DNA of 64,000 nucleotides from Balanoglossus misakiensis (Eukaryota; Hemichordata), in the NCBI GenBank assembly GCA_040954595.2, contig CM082595.2:248001-312000 (forward strand), given 5' to 3'. The position numbers and the translations under genes were made by a program. The notes beneath the pieces were generated by a model, which worked only from the letters and a program-made list of their open reading frames with translations, was not told where the DNA came from and made no database searches. Positions 38,670-50,160 of the stretch are shown piece after piece; positions within the stretch are counted from its first letter, which is position 1, and each line of letters opens with the position of its first letter.

Positions 38670-38762
38670 AGATTCATATCATAACTGACAGAATCAATCC
38701 AGATTAGGGAGAAATAGCGGACAGTTTTGGAACATTAGGCCTACTATCGCCCAAGTTGGCAA
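38670..38762 (-). pseudogene. Partial duplicate of ILKAP intron 5 and the end of exon 5
   Basis: 38,701-38,762 matches 36,491-36,546 closely, including the last 23 coding bases of ILKAP exon 5 (the GDSK region) and its donor side. A weaker match upstream (TCATATCATAA, AGAATCAATC) extends it, with about 35 bp deleted. The copy has an AGGC insertion in the exon part, so it cannot be spliced or read as the original. It lies in the same orientation, 2.2 kb upstream of the source, beyond the ILKAP promoter. Confidence 0.8.
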
Positions 38763-39257
38763 CTATTGTTACAAGCAAGGAGATTCCCCTCAATTACACT
38801 ACCGTCAGAGTTGGCTGGCAACAGCTTATTTGTTTTCAGGGAGTTTGTGGGAAAAACCAGTAGGTAATTCATTTCTGGGCAGTTTTCATTTGTTATATAT
38901 TAAACGGTCTTGGAGCTATTTTTGGAAAACGCTTGTCACCAAAGTGATATAAATTTGAGGTCATGTTGACTTTGCTATCTGATTGGTGGAGGGCGTGGAG
39001 CAATACGTCATTATACGTGATGCCACGATTTCTCGCAGTTGTTCAAGGCGAGAGTTTACTTAGACATGAAGGGTGTCTACTCAATATTGTATATTTGTGA
39101 CCCCTCGTGCAGAAAATAGCCACTCCCTTATAAGTCTACGTCCGCCAAGTGACACTGCAATCGAACTAGATTACAACTAACCTGTTCAAAAGTCACTTGT
39201 ACACAGTGCAGTGCGCATGGCATGAGTCCAACACTAGCCCGGCACACCAAGGTACCG

Positions 39258-39312
39258 TATGTATGTCTAATATCGATAGTGCGCAACTGGCAAAACTTCA
39301 CCGTTCTCGGAA
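39258..39312 (+). other. Orphan exon-like segment with a strong donor
   Basis: ATGTCTAATATCGATAGTGC begins a frame MSNIDSAQLAKLHRSRKP that runs straight into CCG|GTAAGTTC, a near-perfect splice donor. No homology was recognised and no second exon was found. It may be the first exon of an unseen gene, an alternative leader exon of the scaffold gene at 41 kb, or chance. Confidence 0.25.
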
Positions 39313-40931
39313 ACCCGGTAAGTTCTTTTCAAAATCCCCTTCGTTTTATCCCAGGTTTCAAGTGAAACACCACAAATTCACTACACTTTCCTAACATTGC
39401 CCGGGAATTCAGGCTTGTAGGCATTACCAGGTCCCTTTTATTTTGAGGGTAAGAAAAAACAACGCGACGACAGACTCTTCTTCAAAATTTCGGCTTTTTC
39501 AGATTGAGTGGTAAACACTAACAGTGACTGGTGGCAACATTTGTGAGACACTGTTCCTTGTTGACGGTCAGAACATCAGTTGCATTGTTTTTGCAACTTT
39601 CGACTGCTGAAGAACTTTGTAAACAAGTCTGTCGTGTTTCATTGGGATCCGCTTTGTTGATATGATGCCAACCATATAGTTCGTAGTAAAGTCTGAGTGT
39701 GTAACAAAACCTAGAACGCCAGTCAGTCAGGGTATACGTACGCCCACGCAAAGACCATAATTTACAGGTGTTTGTGTTCCTAAAACACCGGTAATTTATG
39801 GTACGGCCACGGGTGGGCGTTCTCATTCACTACAAGAAGCATTTCGTGACTGCAGAGTTGCGTAGTGTGAAGGAAGTAATTGACTGGTGTCTTCGTTCGA
39901 AAAAAACAATTAACCATATCGTGGGCAACAAGGTGGAATTTCGCTTATTGTAATGGTAGGGGTAAGTCGAGGCACTTATATTGTTCTGGAGTTGTTTCGG
40001 TTTCACATTTTGAATACAATATTAAAATGGCGGATATTTTCGGTAATTGTTTTTGCTCACTCCTCACAAGAACGTCACACGTCGAACAGTTCTCGCCATG
40101 GTCCAAGGTTCTTTGCAAAGCTGTATTGAAGTCGAGATCAAACCATATTCAACACATCCATGCGGCATGTATAGTTCCACATACTCAACACAGTGTATAG
40201 ATCATGGAGACCAAACTATTTGCTGTCATCTTCCAAATCATGCAAATTGTACATAGTAACACTGGGTCTGTATCTGTTCATAAACAAGGCATAATAAAAG
40301 TATTGCGTTCGATAAATCGCACCCCAGATCTTCTCTAGAGGCCAATGATAGACTGAGACAAATGTTAGAACCGTGGGCACTACAGTGAATTGAAATATCG
40401 ATGATAAATTGATTAGTTTCGGTCCACAGTAGTTGAACTCTGGATGGCAGGAGGTGGTAAACTTCCTTTTGACAGGAAACTTGAGAGTTTCACGACAGGG
40501 GTTGTGTCCCATTACTTTCATCAATCAAATCTGTACAACAAAGTTCGCTCACCCGTACATGCGTGATGTTAACATTTCAGGACAGAAACTAAAGATAGAA
40601 ACAAACATATGTTGAATGTATATCACCTACCCTAGAAAGCACAGTACCTAGTGCCTTATCAGGATCTGTCTATTATCTTTGTTGACTCTAAGCTTATCGA
40701 AACTGATCGATGACCCTTGTACGTACTCGTAATTCTGGTCTGTGATGTGCACACAACAAGGATAACCTTGACTTGGAAAGAGATTACAAGATAATCATAA
40801 CACATCAAGCGAACAAGGACGAAAATTAGAGACAATTAATTTAAATGTATTATGGATTTCATTACGAAAAATAAACATTGATGTATTTATGAGCTTGTTG
40901 TTAGATACGTCATGGTTCGGTTTCGCAGTGT

Positions 40932-40938
40932 TATAAAT
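40932..40938 (+). promoter_or_regulatory. TATA box of the scaffold gene
   Basis: TATAAAT 80 bp before the ATG at 41,018. Expected transcription start is about 40,962, giving a leader of about 55 nt. Confidence 0.45.
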
Positions 40939-41017
40939 GTCGTAAGGTATTGTAACATAACGAGAGGTTTACTATTAATTGGACAGGTCACGATCCGGAC
41001 AGAGTGAATGAAAAGAA

Positions 41018-43776
41018 ATGGCGTCGCCAATGCGAAAGACCAGACCAAAGTCCGCTGCTAAGCGAACGAACGATTTCTTCAATCTTCTACGAGAACTGCA
41101 ACTGGATGAGTTTTACTACGCCTTGGCGGAAAATGCTGGTGTGCGTAACCTGTCGGGTATATGTGACGTCACGGACGAAGATCTCAGGTATGCTATACAT
41201 GTATTGTTGAAAATCAAACAGCCCCCCCCCCCCCCACAGATAAAGTGCACACTATTTCATCCACTACTATAACCTTGTTAACGTTCCTACATGCAGAAAA
41301 AAAGTGAAGATGAAAGACGCTGATATTCACATCTTGCGGGAGCGTTACCGAAAAGAGTTTCCTGGAGCGTCGAAGAAAAAGAAATCAGCAGAATTGGGAC
41401 GATCAAAGTCTGGTATTTTGGACATTTTCAAGGTAGGTTGTAACAGTTTTGAGATGGCTATTGACGAGTTAGCTTAGTTACAGAATACAAGTAATGTAAG
41501 GTTTATTTTTATTTGTTTTTAGTTAGTTTGTTTGTTTGTTACAGCTATTTGTTCTCTGTTTAATGTTACAGCATAAGAATCCAACCCAAAGCAAATCTAC
41601 CAGAGTAAAGAGTGAACCAAGGAAAAAGACATATGCATCGACGGTTTGGTACGACGACACCGATATTCAGAAGATGAAGCAGTTTAGATCAAAAAGCGTT
41701 CCCGAAAACGTGTTTCATCATTCAACACTGAATATCTCAAAATCGACCAGTAACTTCCGAATTTATGGGAGAGAAAAGGTTTCCCTTGAATGTACCACCA
41801 CGGGTGTCCAGTATGACTATGGCGATGACGAGGTCTTTAGTAATGAATCTGACGACAACCACAAAGAGAAGGCTGAGCTGCCTAGTGATGGAAGGAAAGC
41901 CAAATCTTTGAGTCGAAAATTTACAAAACGATCGACAAAAACAAGTACAAGTCTGTCGGTATCGATGCAGCAGACCTCAGCCAGCGCACCTACTGGGCGT
42001 GGCAACTGTCGACCGAGGAAAGAAGTGAAGAAGTCCAACAGGCCAAGTCATTCTCAAATCCCAAGAGGTGTCCACAGCGGACAACACAAGCAAAGTCAAC
42101 ACCAGTCTCAACACATAGTTGTCGTGAGTACAGGTAAAAGAATCAATGTCTCCGGCAATTTTCAAACCACCACCACAAAGACAGCGGCACCCCCTCCAGT
42201 GCCAGAGAAGGAAAAGAAACAGCATCAAGGGAATTTCTCGCCAGATGCGACATCTGATCACCTTGATTATGAAAAGATGAACACAACAGGTGTTTTTGAA
42301 GGGATTCTACCACCGGGCATGAAGACTGGTGTCAGCGGCAGTGAGCTTGAATATGAAGCAATGAGTCTCTCTGGTCGATATGAAAATCTGGATGCCAAAT
42401 CAACGGCCTTACAACCTGACCACCTCGTCGAGGACTTATTGGAGGGCAGACATGGGTATGATGAGAAAATGCCAAAAACTGAACACAGAATCTCTCAGAG
42501 TTTGCCCGACCTCATAGATACATCAGCGACAGAACAAGAGAGAAGTACATTGAGACAGGCATCATCGGAAGAAATACAAACCCAGGAATGTACTATCGTT
42601 AGGAAGTATGAAAATATACCAAAGGAAGTTGAGCCAGAGGATATCGGATTGTCTGAAGTACAGAAACACGATTATGAAAATATGTCAATTGGAGAGGATC
42701 ATTCAGAGAAAAGTTCTGAAAGCAGTATTGCTGTAGAGTATGAAGGTATGTACCAACGACATGGCTATGAAAACCTACATTCGGCAATGGAAACTCCAGG
42801 AGATGAAGACGCGGATACATTGGGACACAGAGGAGAGTCATCCAACGGTCAAACAGATCATGACTATGAAAATATGCCGTCAGCACAAACTGACATTGAC
42901 CAGAAATGCTCCCAAGTTAACAACGATGATGATGAGGAGGAGGATGGGTGGCCGAAGCATGACTATGAAAACTTGTCTAACACAAGATTGAGCAAAACGC
43001 TGCCCACAACAAGCAACGAAGAGTACAGACTCCATCTGGGTTACCTGTGTCCAGCGGGTGAAATCGGTTCTGATGATTCTGATTACAGTGATGTCTCTGA
43101 TGCCGAAGGAGAAGTGATAGAGGAACCCCCACGTGTTAACAATACCCTGTATGTTGGTTCCGGCTGGGAGACCGGTATGTTCCCTCGGCCAAAGTGGTGC
43201 AAAATGAAGTGTAGGCATCCTAAGAATCAAATAGACAAACAGAAACTTGAGAATCAGATTGCAACAAAAGCTGTCATTTCTCGGAACAGTGTTGCTTCTG
43301 GTAGCACAGACTACAGTTACACAACCGATGAAGATCTGAAAAGCCATGACTACATTAATATAGATGCAATGAGTTCAGAGGAAACAGAAGACCATTGTGG
43401 AGGCCAATTCAGACCACCTTATGAAAACACGAAAGAATCAATGGAAGTGTGTTCTTCGCACACTTCTCCTGAATTGAAGGACAGCGATTCGTACAAGAAA
43501 GACGCCAAAATGAGCCACAGTTACGAAAATATACCAGCAGAATGTAATGACTGCAGTACAAGTAATAAGCAAAGATATAAACTTCCTATCTCCCCAAGGA
43601 AAAAGAATTACAGGGAAAGTCCACCGATTGATATCACTGCATGTACAGGTGGGAAGACAGAGCAAGTGGGAGAGCGTCGAGTACAAGACAGTGCATCTGC
43701 AGGGTTGGTGCGAAGGAGTAGACCCATAGATGTAAGTCGACTTCAACAAAGACGTCGCAGAGAGACCAGTGAATAG
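41018..43776 (+). CDS. SAM-domain scaffold with nine Tyr-x-Asn motifs, 836 aa
   Basis: Three exons: 41018-41187, 41297-41432, 41572-43776; the large last exon holds 88% of the protein. Residues about 18-76 form a SAM-like domain (NLLRELQLDEFYYALAEN.., DEDLRKKVKMKDADIHILRER) that most resembles the N-terminal SAM of the ACK/TNK non-receptor tyrosine kinases, with the basic K-rich tail that follows it there, but no kinase domain follows. The rest is low-complexity and acidic. YxN motifs (the Grb2 SH2 consensus when phosphorylated) are at Tyr372, 448, 470, 501, 534, 567, 696, 719 and 753: eight YEN and one YIN. YEKM, YEAM and YEGM variants are at 335, 363 and 492. A proline motif PPPVP at 309-313 could bind an SH3 domain. 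By layout it resembles SLP-76/BLNK-type adaptors but lacks an SH2 domain. Inferred role: tyrosine-phosphorylated docking protein. An alternative acceptor at 41,545 would add nine residues in frame. Confidence 0.85.
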
Positions 43777-45021
43777 AAACTTGCATTGCCAATATATATT
43801 GGGTCTCAATTCACCAGGTTATTCCCAGATGTGGTCTACATATGGGGAGAAAAAAAGAAAAACTGCACAGTTATATTTAGCAGGCTATATTTCAATTTAA
43901 AAAAAAATTTCACTTCAAATCTATAAAAGCGTGAGTTTCATTTTTAATATAAGTGAAGAACTTTCGCATACACAAGAGTACTTTCTTAGGACCTAGGCCT
44001 TCATTGTACATAGTTTATATCAAAGATTACTGTTCAAATTAATTATCTACCTTCATTTTGTTTACAGAATATACTTTTGTTAAACCATGTAGAATATTTT
44101 AGCATTCGAGGTTGCATTGACATCATGGCCTTAAAATAGTCTATCGATGCTTTCGTTGCTACAATAAATTCTTGACATTACAAATAAAAACTCAGACAAC
44201 TGTTTTTCTTGCCTCATAACTACCCTACAACAAAAGAAAAACAATCCCTGACCTAAGTTTTCAATATAATGAATGACCCTTAGTATGACCTTTACTATTA
44301 AAGGGTCATAGGCATTGCCGGAGCGCCCGCACAGGACTGAATCAAGCAGAGTGGAAGCACTGCCGAAGAATTGCTGGTTGTTTTCGTCAGGATTGGCCGA
44401 ATTGAGGTGTGTCATGGTCAATTCGTAGAAAAGATGGCACATGTGTCTCTGGTTTTATGGCGTTGTGGCCATGCATAGCTCAGAGCCCAGCCATGCACGC
44501 AGAGATAAAGCTCATTTAGTCATTATATACATAGTAAGTTTGTTCTGACAACGGCAGCAGAGCCAAAAGCCAGGCACAAGTGTGCGAGATGTACCGTCTG
44601 CTGTGGTTCTGGGATTGTCTGGCTAGGTGTAGAAACGCAGCTTTGCTGATTCGGTGTCTCGGTGGGGTCATTAGCCTCCACGTCACGAAACAGCTGCCAC
44701 CACTTCATCATAGCTGAGTTTCCATAGCCAGACAGCTGACATCGGCATCTGGCCTTGAGTACAGTCTGCCCTTTAACACATCAGGGCGACATCTACGACA
44801 ACTAGCATTGCCTGGCGCGTTACTTCATCACGAACGTGTATGATAAAACTGTATCGCTGGAACGGTTCGGGTGAAGTTATTAAAAGCCTTTATTTCTACA
44901 AAAGCAAAATAAAAGTATATTTTGTAATTCTGACTATTCTGAATCATCCATGCATGCTATTTGCAATTGCTTTCTTCCATGCAGTCTACGCCTATCACAC
45001 AAAGCATCATTTCCCGGTAGG
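43777..45021. other. Intergenic region, scaffold gene to first transporter
   Basis: About 1.2 kb without a supported gene. AATAAA signals at 44,163-44,168 and 44,183-44,188 could end the scaffold transcript. The segment 44,520-44,760 is less AT-rich and has an open minus-strand frame of 62 codons with no recognisable product. The leader of the transporter gene probably has an intron ending at CGGTAG just before its ATG. Confidence 0.5.
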
Positions 45022-46888
45022 ATGATGGCAGATAACACCATAGAGATGTTGGAAGTGACGGATGAGGATGATCCTACAGAAATGGCTGCCATTTTTACAG
45101 ATGGAGATGAGACAGTCAATCTTATAACTGAAGAGAATCTGCGGAAAAGAAAGTCTGACAATCAGGTCAACACAAGTGTGGAAGGTGCTGAAAAAACTGT
45201 GAAGTTGTTGGCAGAACGGAAAAGGGTAAAAAGGCGAATATGGAAGAACATAGTACTCTTGGGTACGGCCTTTATGATGAATTTTTCAGCTTACAATGGA
45301 TTGCAAGCCCTGCAGAGTAGTATCAATTGCATTGAAGGATTGGGATTTGCCTCGCTGATAACTGTGTACACATCCCTGATATTATCTGGTCTGCTCCTGC
45401 CAAGTGCTCTAATTCGCTTATTTGGAGTGAAGTGGACCATAGTCATCAGTATGTCATGCTATGTGGTGTATTCACTAGCCAATTTTCACCCACAGTGGTA
45501 CACTCTCATTCCGGCATCCATAATTGTTGGACTGGCTGCTGCGCCTCTGTGGACTTCAGAAAGCACGTACATCAGTACCAATGCTTATATCTTTGTGGAA
45601 CTAAGCGATTCAGAGACTCCAGACGGAGCGCTCAGCAAATTCTTTGGTACCTTTCTTGCTTTACACCATGCATCAGGAGTTGTCGGCAATCTGATTTCAG
45701 CGACTGTTTACAGACAGTTGCTCACACCAGATCAGAGTCACCATGTTGAATCTGGACTGGTGTACACATGTGGAGCTAGTGACTGCAGAGATACTGAAGG
45801 TAACACAACAACATATTGCAACCCACCACCTCAGAGCATCACAACAGTTATTATCTTCATTTATGTGGCCATTGGAGTTTCAGCCGTCCTGCTGGTGACT
45901 TTCCTGGTCGACAAGTTACCGCGAGAGAAAGAGAAAATCAGAGACGCTCCCGTTCTTGATGCTACCATAGCAACAGTTAAACTTTGGAAGAACCACAAGC
46001 TGTGGATGGTTGTTCCAATGATAATGTCTTGTGGAGTCCGTATGGGTGTGATAAGTGGGGACTTCAATGAGGTAAGGCTCAAAGTGTTCACCTGCAGAAA
46101 CGTCAGATTTAAGTCAGAATTTCTATTTATTTGTCAAATGGGATGATATTTGTGGTTTCTGTATTAGGCACACAGTATTTTTCACCAAGTAATCGATTTT
46201 TCTTTTATTCCAGTCATTTGTTTCATGTGGTATTGGTGTAGAGTACGTGGGTTACATTACAATGAGTACATCCATTGTAACTGTTCTGGTGGCGTTCATG
46301 TCTGGAAGAATAACTCCTTACATTGGAAGAGTATCCCAGATGACATTTGGCATGGTTGTTGACTTTTTCCTCATCACTGCGATGTTACTATGGAAACCAA
46401 ATGACCAAGTAGCCATATACTTCTTTATCGCCGCAGGTTGGGGTATAACTGATGCTCTCATCTATGTTCAAATACAATGTAAGTAGACCTTATTCTAAAC
46501 CTTATTCTACTGACAGAAACTTTATGTTCCTATGGACTTCCAGGGTTTATGTTTTATTCTACTTACTGGAATGTAGTAAAATATACTGAACTAATTGTAA
46601 AATAGAGATCACTGACATACATTAGCATAGGATCGTATAGCACCTTTAATCCATACACTTCTGTCTTGTTTTCCAGCTTTCCTTGGCGTCCTTTTCCCAG
46701 ATCATCTCCCTGCAGCTTTTGCCAACTTTATCCTCTGGAATGCATTTGGAGCAGCTGTATCATTTGCCATGAGTCTTGTGCTTTGTGTCTCAACAATTCT
46801 TTACATTTTGATTGTAATTCAACTGACAGCTCTTATACTGTATATCACTTTGGAATACATACATCACAAAAACAAAGAAACCATATAG
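45022..46888 (+). CDS. UNC93-like transmembrane protein, copy 1, 508 aa
   Basis: Three exons: 45022-46071, 46214-46478, 46677-46888. An acidic cytosolic N-terminus (1-70) ends in a basic KRVKRRIWKN patch, then about eleven hydrophobic spans begin at residue 77. UNC93 family marks include NGLQALQSSIN after span 1, LLPSALIRLFGVKW, ANFHPQWYTLIPASIIVGLAAAP followed by LWTSESTYIST, and an outer loop with CGASDCRD and NTTTYC. In animals UNC93A/UNC-93 proteins belong to the MFS fold; worm UNC-93 regulates a K+ channel and UNC93B1 traffics Toll-like receptors, so transport is not proven. The start is set at the ATGATG after a likely leader-intron acceptor (CGGTAG|G). An upstream in-frame ATG at 44,950 would add an unlike, Cys-rich stretch. 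AATAAA at 46,925-46,930. Confidence 0.93.
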
Positions 46889-47573
46889 ATCATTTTGCTG
46901 GGTGTACCATATGTGTAGACTGCAAATAAAGGACATAGTGTCTGTATACTACCCGTGTGTACAGTGTATTTCCGCAACCCGGGCTGTGATGCATGATAGG
47001 AGAGTCGCCCCCGGTGAATGCTCCCAGGACAAAGGTCACGTAAGGTCACAGCTCACGTATCATTCACAGGAACTTGATTACCGGAAGCGTGTGTATCATA
47101 GCGAGTTTATCGATATATAGGTATATACCTGACTTGTAGAATGGAGCATTTCCGGTGAGGGATTAGCAGATTATAAATTTTGCTCATAGTTTTGCGGAGG
47201 TGCGGCCCCCGGGTGCGGCCGTGTCGTCTGAACGCGATCATATTGGCTAATGTTCATTTCTAAAGCCTTGACTGGGTTCTTATATATACACATGTGGAAG
47301 AACGACTTCAAATAGCCCGTACAATGTATTAATACGTGGCAGTGATGAGAGTATTGTATAGCGATGTCTGTCTACCGTGTAGCTTGGTGAATTTGCGTTT
47401 ACATGATTGGATATGGATCACGCTGGATTTGTAATAGTCGCCCGGGGGTGTTACACCTATAGCAAAATGCGCACCCGGGCCACTTTTTCACCTAACTTCC
47501 TAAACATACGTACACGTACATACATTTACATTGTACGTACATAATTATGTCAATTATCTTCTTTGCACAAAGG
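46889..47573. other. Spacer between the two UNC93-like genes
   Basis: About 690 bp. It has the AATAAA of copy 1 (46,925), CG-rich patches (CGGCCCCCGGGTGCGGCC near 47,200; CGCCCGGGGG near 47,440) and an ACGTACA-rich stretch just before copy 2. This should be the promoter of copy 2. No other gene seen. Confidence 0.55.
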
Positions 47574-49562
47574 ATGATATCGGATAACTCAAAACTGATG
47601 TCTGAAATGACAGATGATGACGATGACGACACTTCTCAAGGTATGGAAATGGCGGTGTTTTCCGCTGAAGAGGAGAAAGCAAATCTACTTTCGGAAGACA
47701 GAAGTGATGAAGACAGTAAAACTACCGTAGATACATTGCTGAAGCAAAAGAAAGCGAAAAGGCGAATATGGAAGAACATACTCGTCCTCTGTGTAGCTTT
47801 TATGATCAATTTTTCTTCCTACGGTGGCCTCCACGCTCTGCAGAGCAGTATTAATTGTACTCAGGGTTTAGGGTTTGCATCTCTGTTGACAATATATGCA
47901 TCAATCATTTTATCAGGGTTATTATTGCCCAGTGCAATAATTCGTTTATTAGGGGTCAAGTGGACTATTGTTACCTGTATGTCGTGTTATATAGCCTATC
48001 CGATGGCCAATTTCTACCCAGATTGGTACACAATCATCCCGGCATCAGTAGTGATAGGTCTGGCTGCTGCACCACTGTGGACTTCTGAAAGCACGTACAT
48101 CAGTACCAGCGGTTACATCTTTGCTGACATTGGCCAGTCAGGAACGATCGATGGCGTGCTAGGTAAATTCTTCGGTATTTCCGCGTCCATAATTCACATG
48201 CATGGGGTTGTTGGCAACTTCATCTCAGCAACTGTGTACAGACATTTACTGACCCCTGACCAGCGCCACCACGAGGAGTCCGGGATCATATACACCTGTG
48301 GAGCCAGTGACTGCAGAGACAGAAAGGGTAACACTACAACATATTGCCACCCACCACCGCAAAGCATCACCAATGTCATTGTTTTTATATACGCAGCTTT
48401 TTGCGTGATAGCGGTCTTGATGATAGTTTTTCTACTCGACAAATTACCAGGCGATAAAGAAAAAAATAAAGGCACCCCTGTTCTTGGTACAACGTTAGCA
48501 ACAGTTCGATTATGGAAGGATTCTCGTCTGTGGATGCTTGCACCTATTGTACTCTCTGGTGGGGTCCGTATGGGTGTCCTAAGCGGCGATTTCAGTCAGG
48601 TGATAATGCAAAACATTTCCCAAACAAATCAATATTGAACGAGCCATATCTATCAGCTTGTAATATGCACACAGAGTATGTTTGATCAGTAATTCACAAA
48701 CCCTTTTTTCTGTAGTTGTTTGTATAGTTGAATGCTTTGATTGTTTGGTTCCGTAATTATTCTTTGGAATGTTTCACAAGGAATTGTAATTAATGATAAT
48801 GTTTTTTTCTTTTTTTTCCAGTCTTATGTATCTTGTGGAATTGGTGTGGAGTATGTTGGCTACGTTATACTGAGCACATCCATTGTACAGGTTGTCGCGT
48901 CATTTCCATCTGGAGTCCTGACAAAATATATTGGAAGGCTTTCTCAAATGGTATTCGGCGTGACTGTTGACATTGCTCTTATCATCATTATGTTACTATG
49001 GAAACCAGACAAGAGTGTGGCAGTGTATTTCTTGGTAGCTGCTGCCTGGGGAATAACCGATGTTGTCATTGTCGTGCAAGTAAGAGGTGGGTGAATCAGT
49101 TGTCCTTGGGGTGTGGGGGATAACAGGTGATCTGATTGGGGTAGAAATAGGCGGAGGGTGGTCATGTGTAGTCATCTTAATTTCATTTTAACAGACACGC
49201 CTCGAAGAAAAATATTAAATGAACATTCTTTGCATGATTCTGCGAGACGAGGGACATTCTTGTACACATAGCCCTCACCTTTAGAGTTTCTAAATGGCAC
49301 ATCTCTGTGTAACATAAGACGTGGCTTTCTTTCAGCTTTTATTGCTGTGCTGTTTCCCAAGAAACTTCAAGAAGGTTTTGCAAATTATCATCTCTTCAGT
49401 GCGGTGGGAGCTGTTTTGTCATTTTCGATGAGTTTATTGTTCTGTGTTTCTACAAAACTCTACATCTTGATTTCAATTCAATTAGTTGCACTTATTTTAT
49501 ATACCATTCTGGAATACATGAATTACAAACCCAAGGTCATCCGGGGACCGCTCAAAGACTGA
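47574..49562 (+). CDS. UNC93-like transmembrane protein, copy 2, 505 aa
   Basis: Three exons: 47574-48599, 48822-49086, 49336-49562. Intron positions and phases are the same as in copy 1, and the middle exon has exactly the same length (265 bp), so this is a tandem duplicate. Membrane spans and family motifs match copy 1 (YGGLHALQSSIN, LLPSAIIRLLGVKW, LWTSESTYIST, CGASDCRD, TTTYC). The cytosolic N-terminus has diverged and is even more acidic (a run of six Asp). The C-terminal tail is longer and basic (KPKVIRGPLKD). An ATG lies directly after a possible acceptor (CAAAG|G) at the homologous place, which supports this start over the in-frame ATG 27 bp earlier. AATAAA at 49,814-49,819. Confidence 0.93.
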
Positions 49563-50160
49563 AGCAACACTTCTTGTCATTAGTATTGTTATTGTTATAA
49601 GGACATGTTCATTTGCTCTGAGAATGAAATCTTCACACAGATGCTGGCAACAAAATAACGACAATCATGATTTACTTTACTGTCTAGAGTTTGATGCAGA
49701 TTCACGTTCTCTCTGGGCACTTTTTATATCATATCATCCTACTTTGAAACAAGCTTCGGCACTTTGCATTGCACCAAACAACTTTTCATATACCTATTCA
49801 GAAAACAATGGAAAATAAATACGGTACGCATAGACTTTGCACAACTATGTGACCTAAATCTATCTCTTATACGGTGGTCAGACCTTTCAGTGATAGAATG
49901 GTAGATAAACATTTAACACGAACACGGACCAATTCGTCAAAAAACTAGTTCCATTCTGCTTAAAATGAATATGCATCGGGTCTGCCCTTTGGCCAATGTT
50001 AGTTCTCACGTGACCATCCAAACGAGCAGCGACTGGCCACATCTGTCCGCGTAAAGTTGTATTGCAAGTTACAACTTAACACTGTAATTCGGTGGTCTAG
50101 CTTGACGTCAAGCCATTCGCTCGAACTTGAATTTTAAGAACCATACCATCCCCGTCAACG
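49563..50160. other. Intergenic region, transporter copy 2 to galectin 1
   Basis: About 600 bp. It contains the copy 2 3' untranslated region with AATAAA at 49,814-49,819. The part from 49,930 on should be the galectin promoter, with TTGGCCAATG near 49,990 (CCAAT type). No TATA box is evident. Confidence 0.5.

Larger units (their letters stand above)
38455..41017. other. Long intergenic region
   Basis: About 2.5 kb. It contains a diverged copy of ILKAP intron and exon sequence (38,670-38,762), a promoter-like patch near 38,980-39,030 (ATTGG and TACGTCA), an orphan exon-like stretch at 39,258-39,312 and the TATA box of the scaffold gene. Short open frames are present but unrecognisable. Confidence 0.5.

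Noticed and set aside
41536-41571. Start MLQLFVLCLM for the large scaffold exon
   Set aside because: This is intron sequence before the better acceptor at 41,571. The upstream SAM exons join in phase to HKNPTQ.
42599-43809. Several minus-strand frames of 95-155 codons opposite the scaffold exon
   Set aside because: They are shadows caused by repeated YEN codons and lack any domain; coding bias is on the plus strand.
44950-45021. N-terminal extension MHAICNCFLPCSLRL of UNC93-like copy 1
   Set aside because: It is not shared with copy 2, and both copies have an acceptor-like site directly before the chosen ATG.
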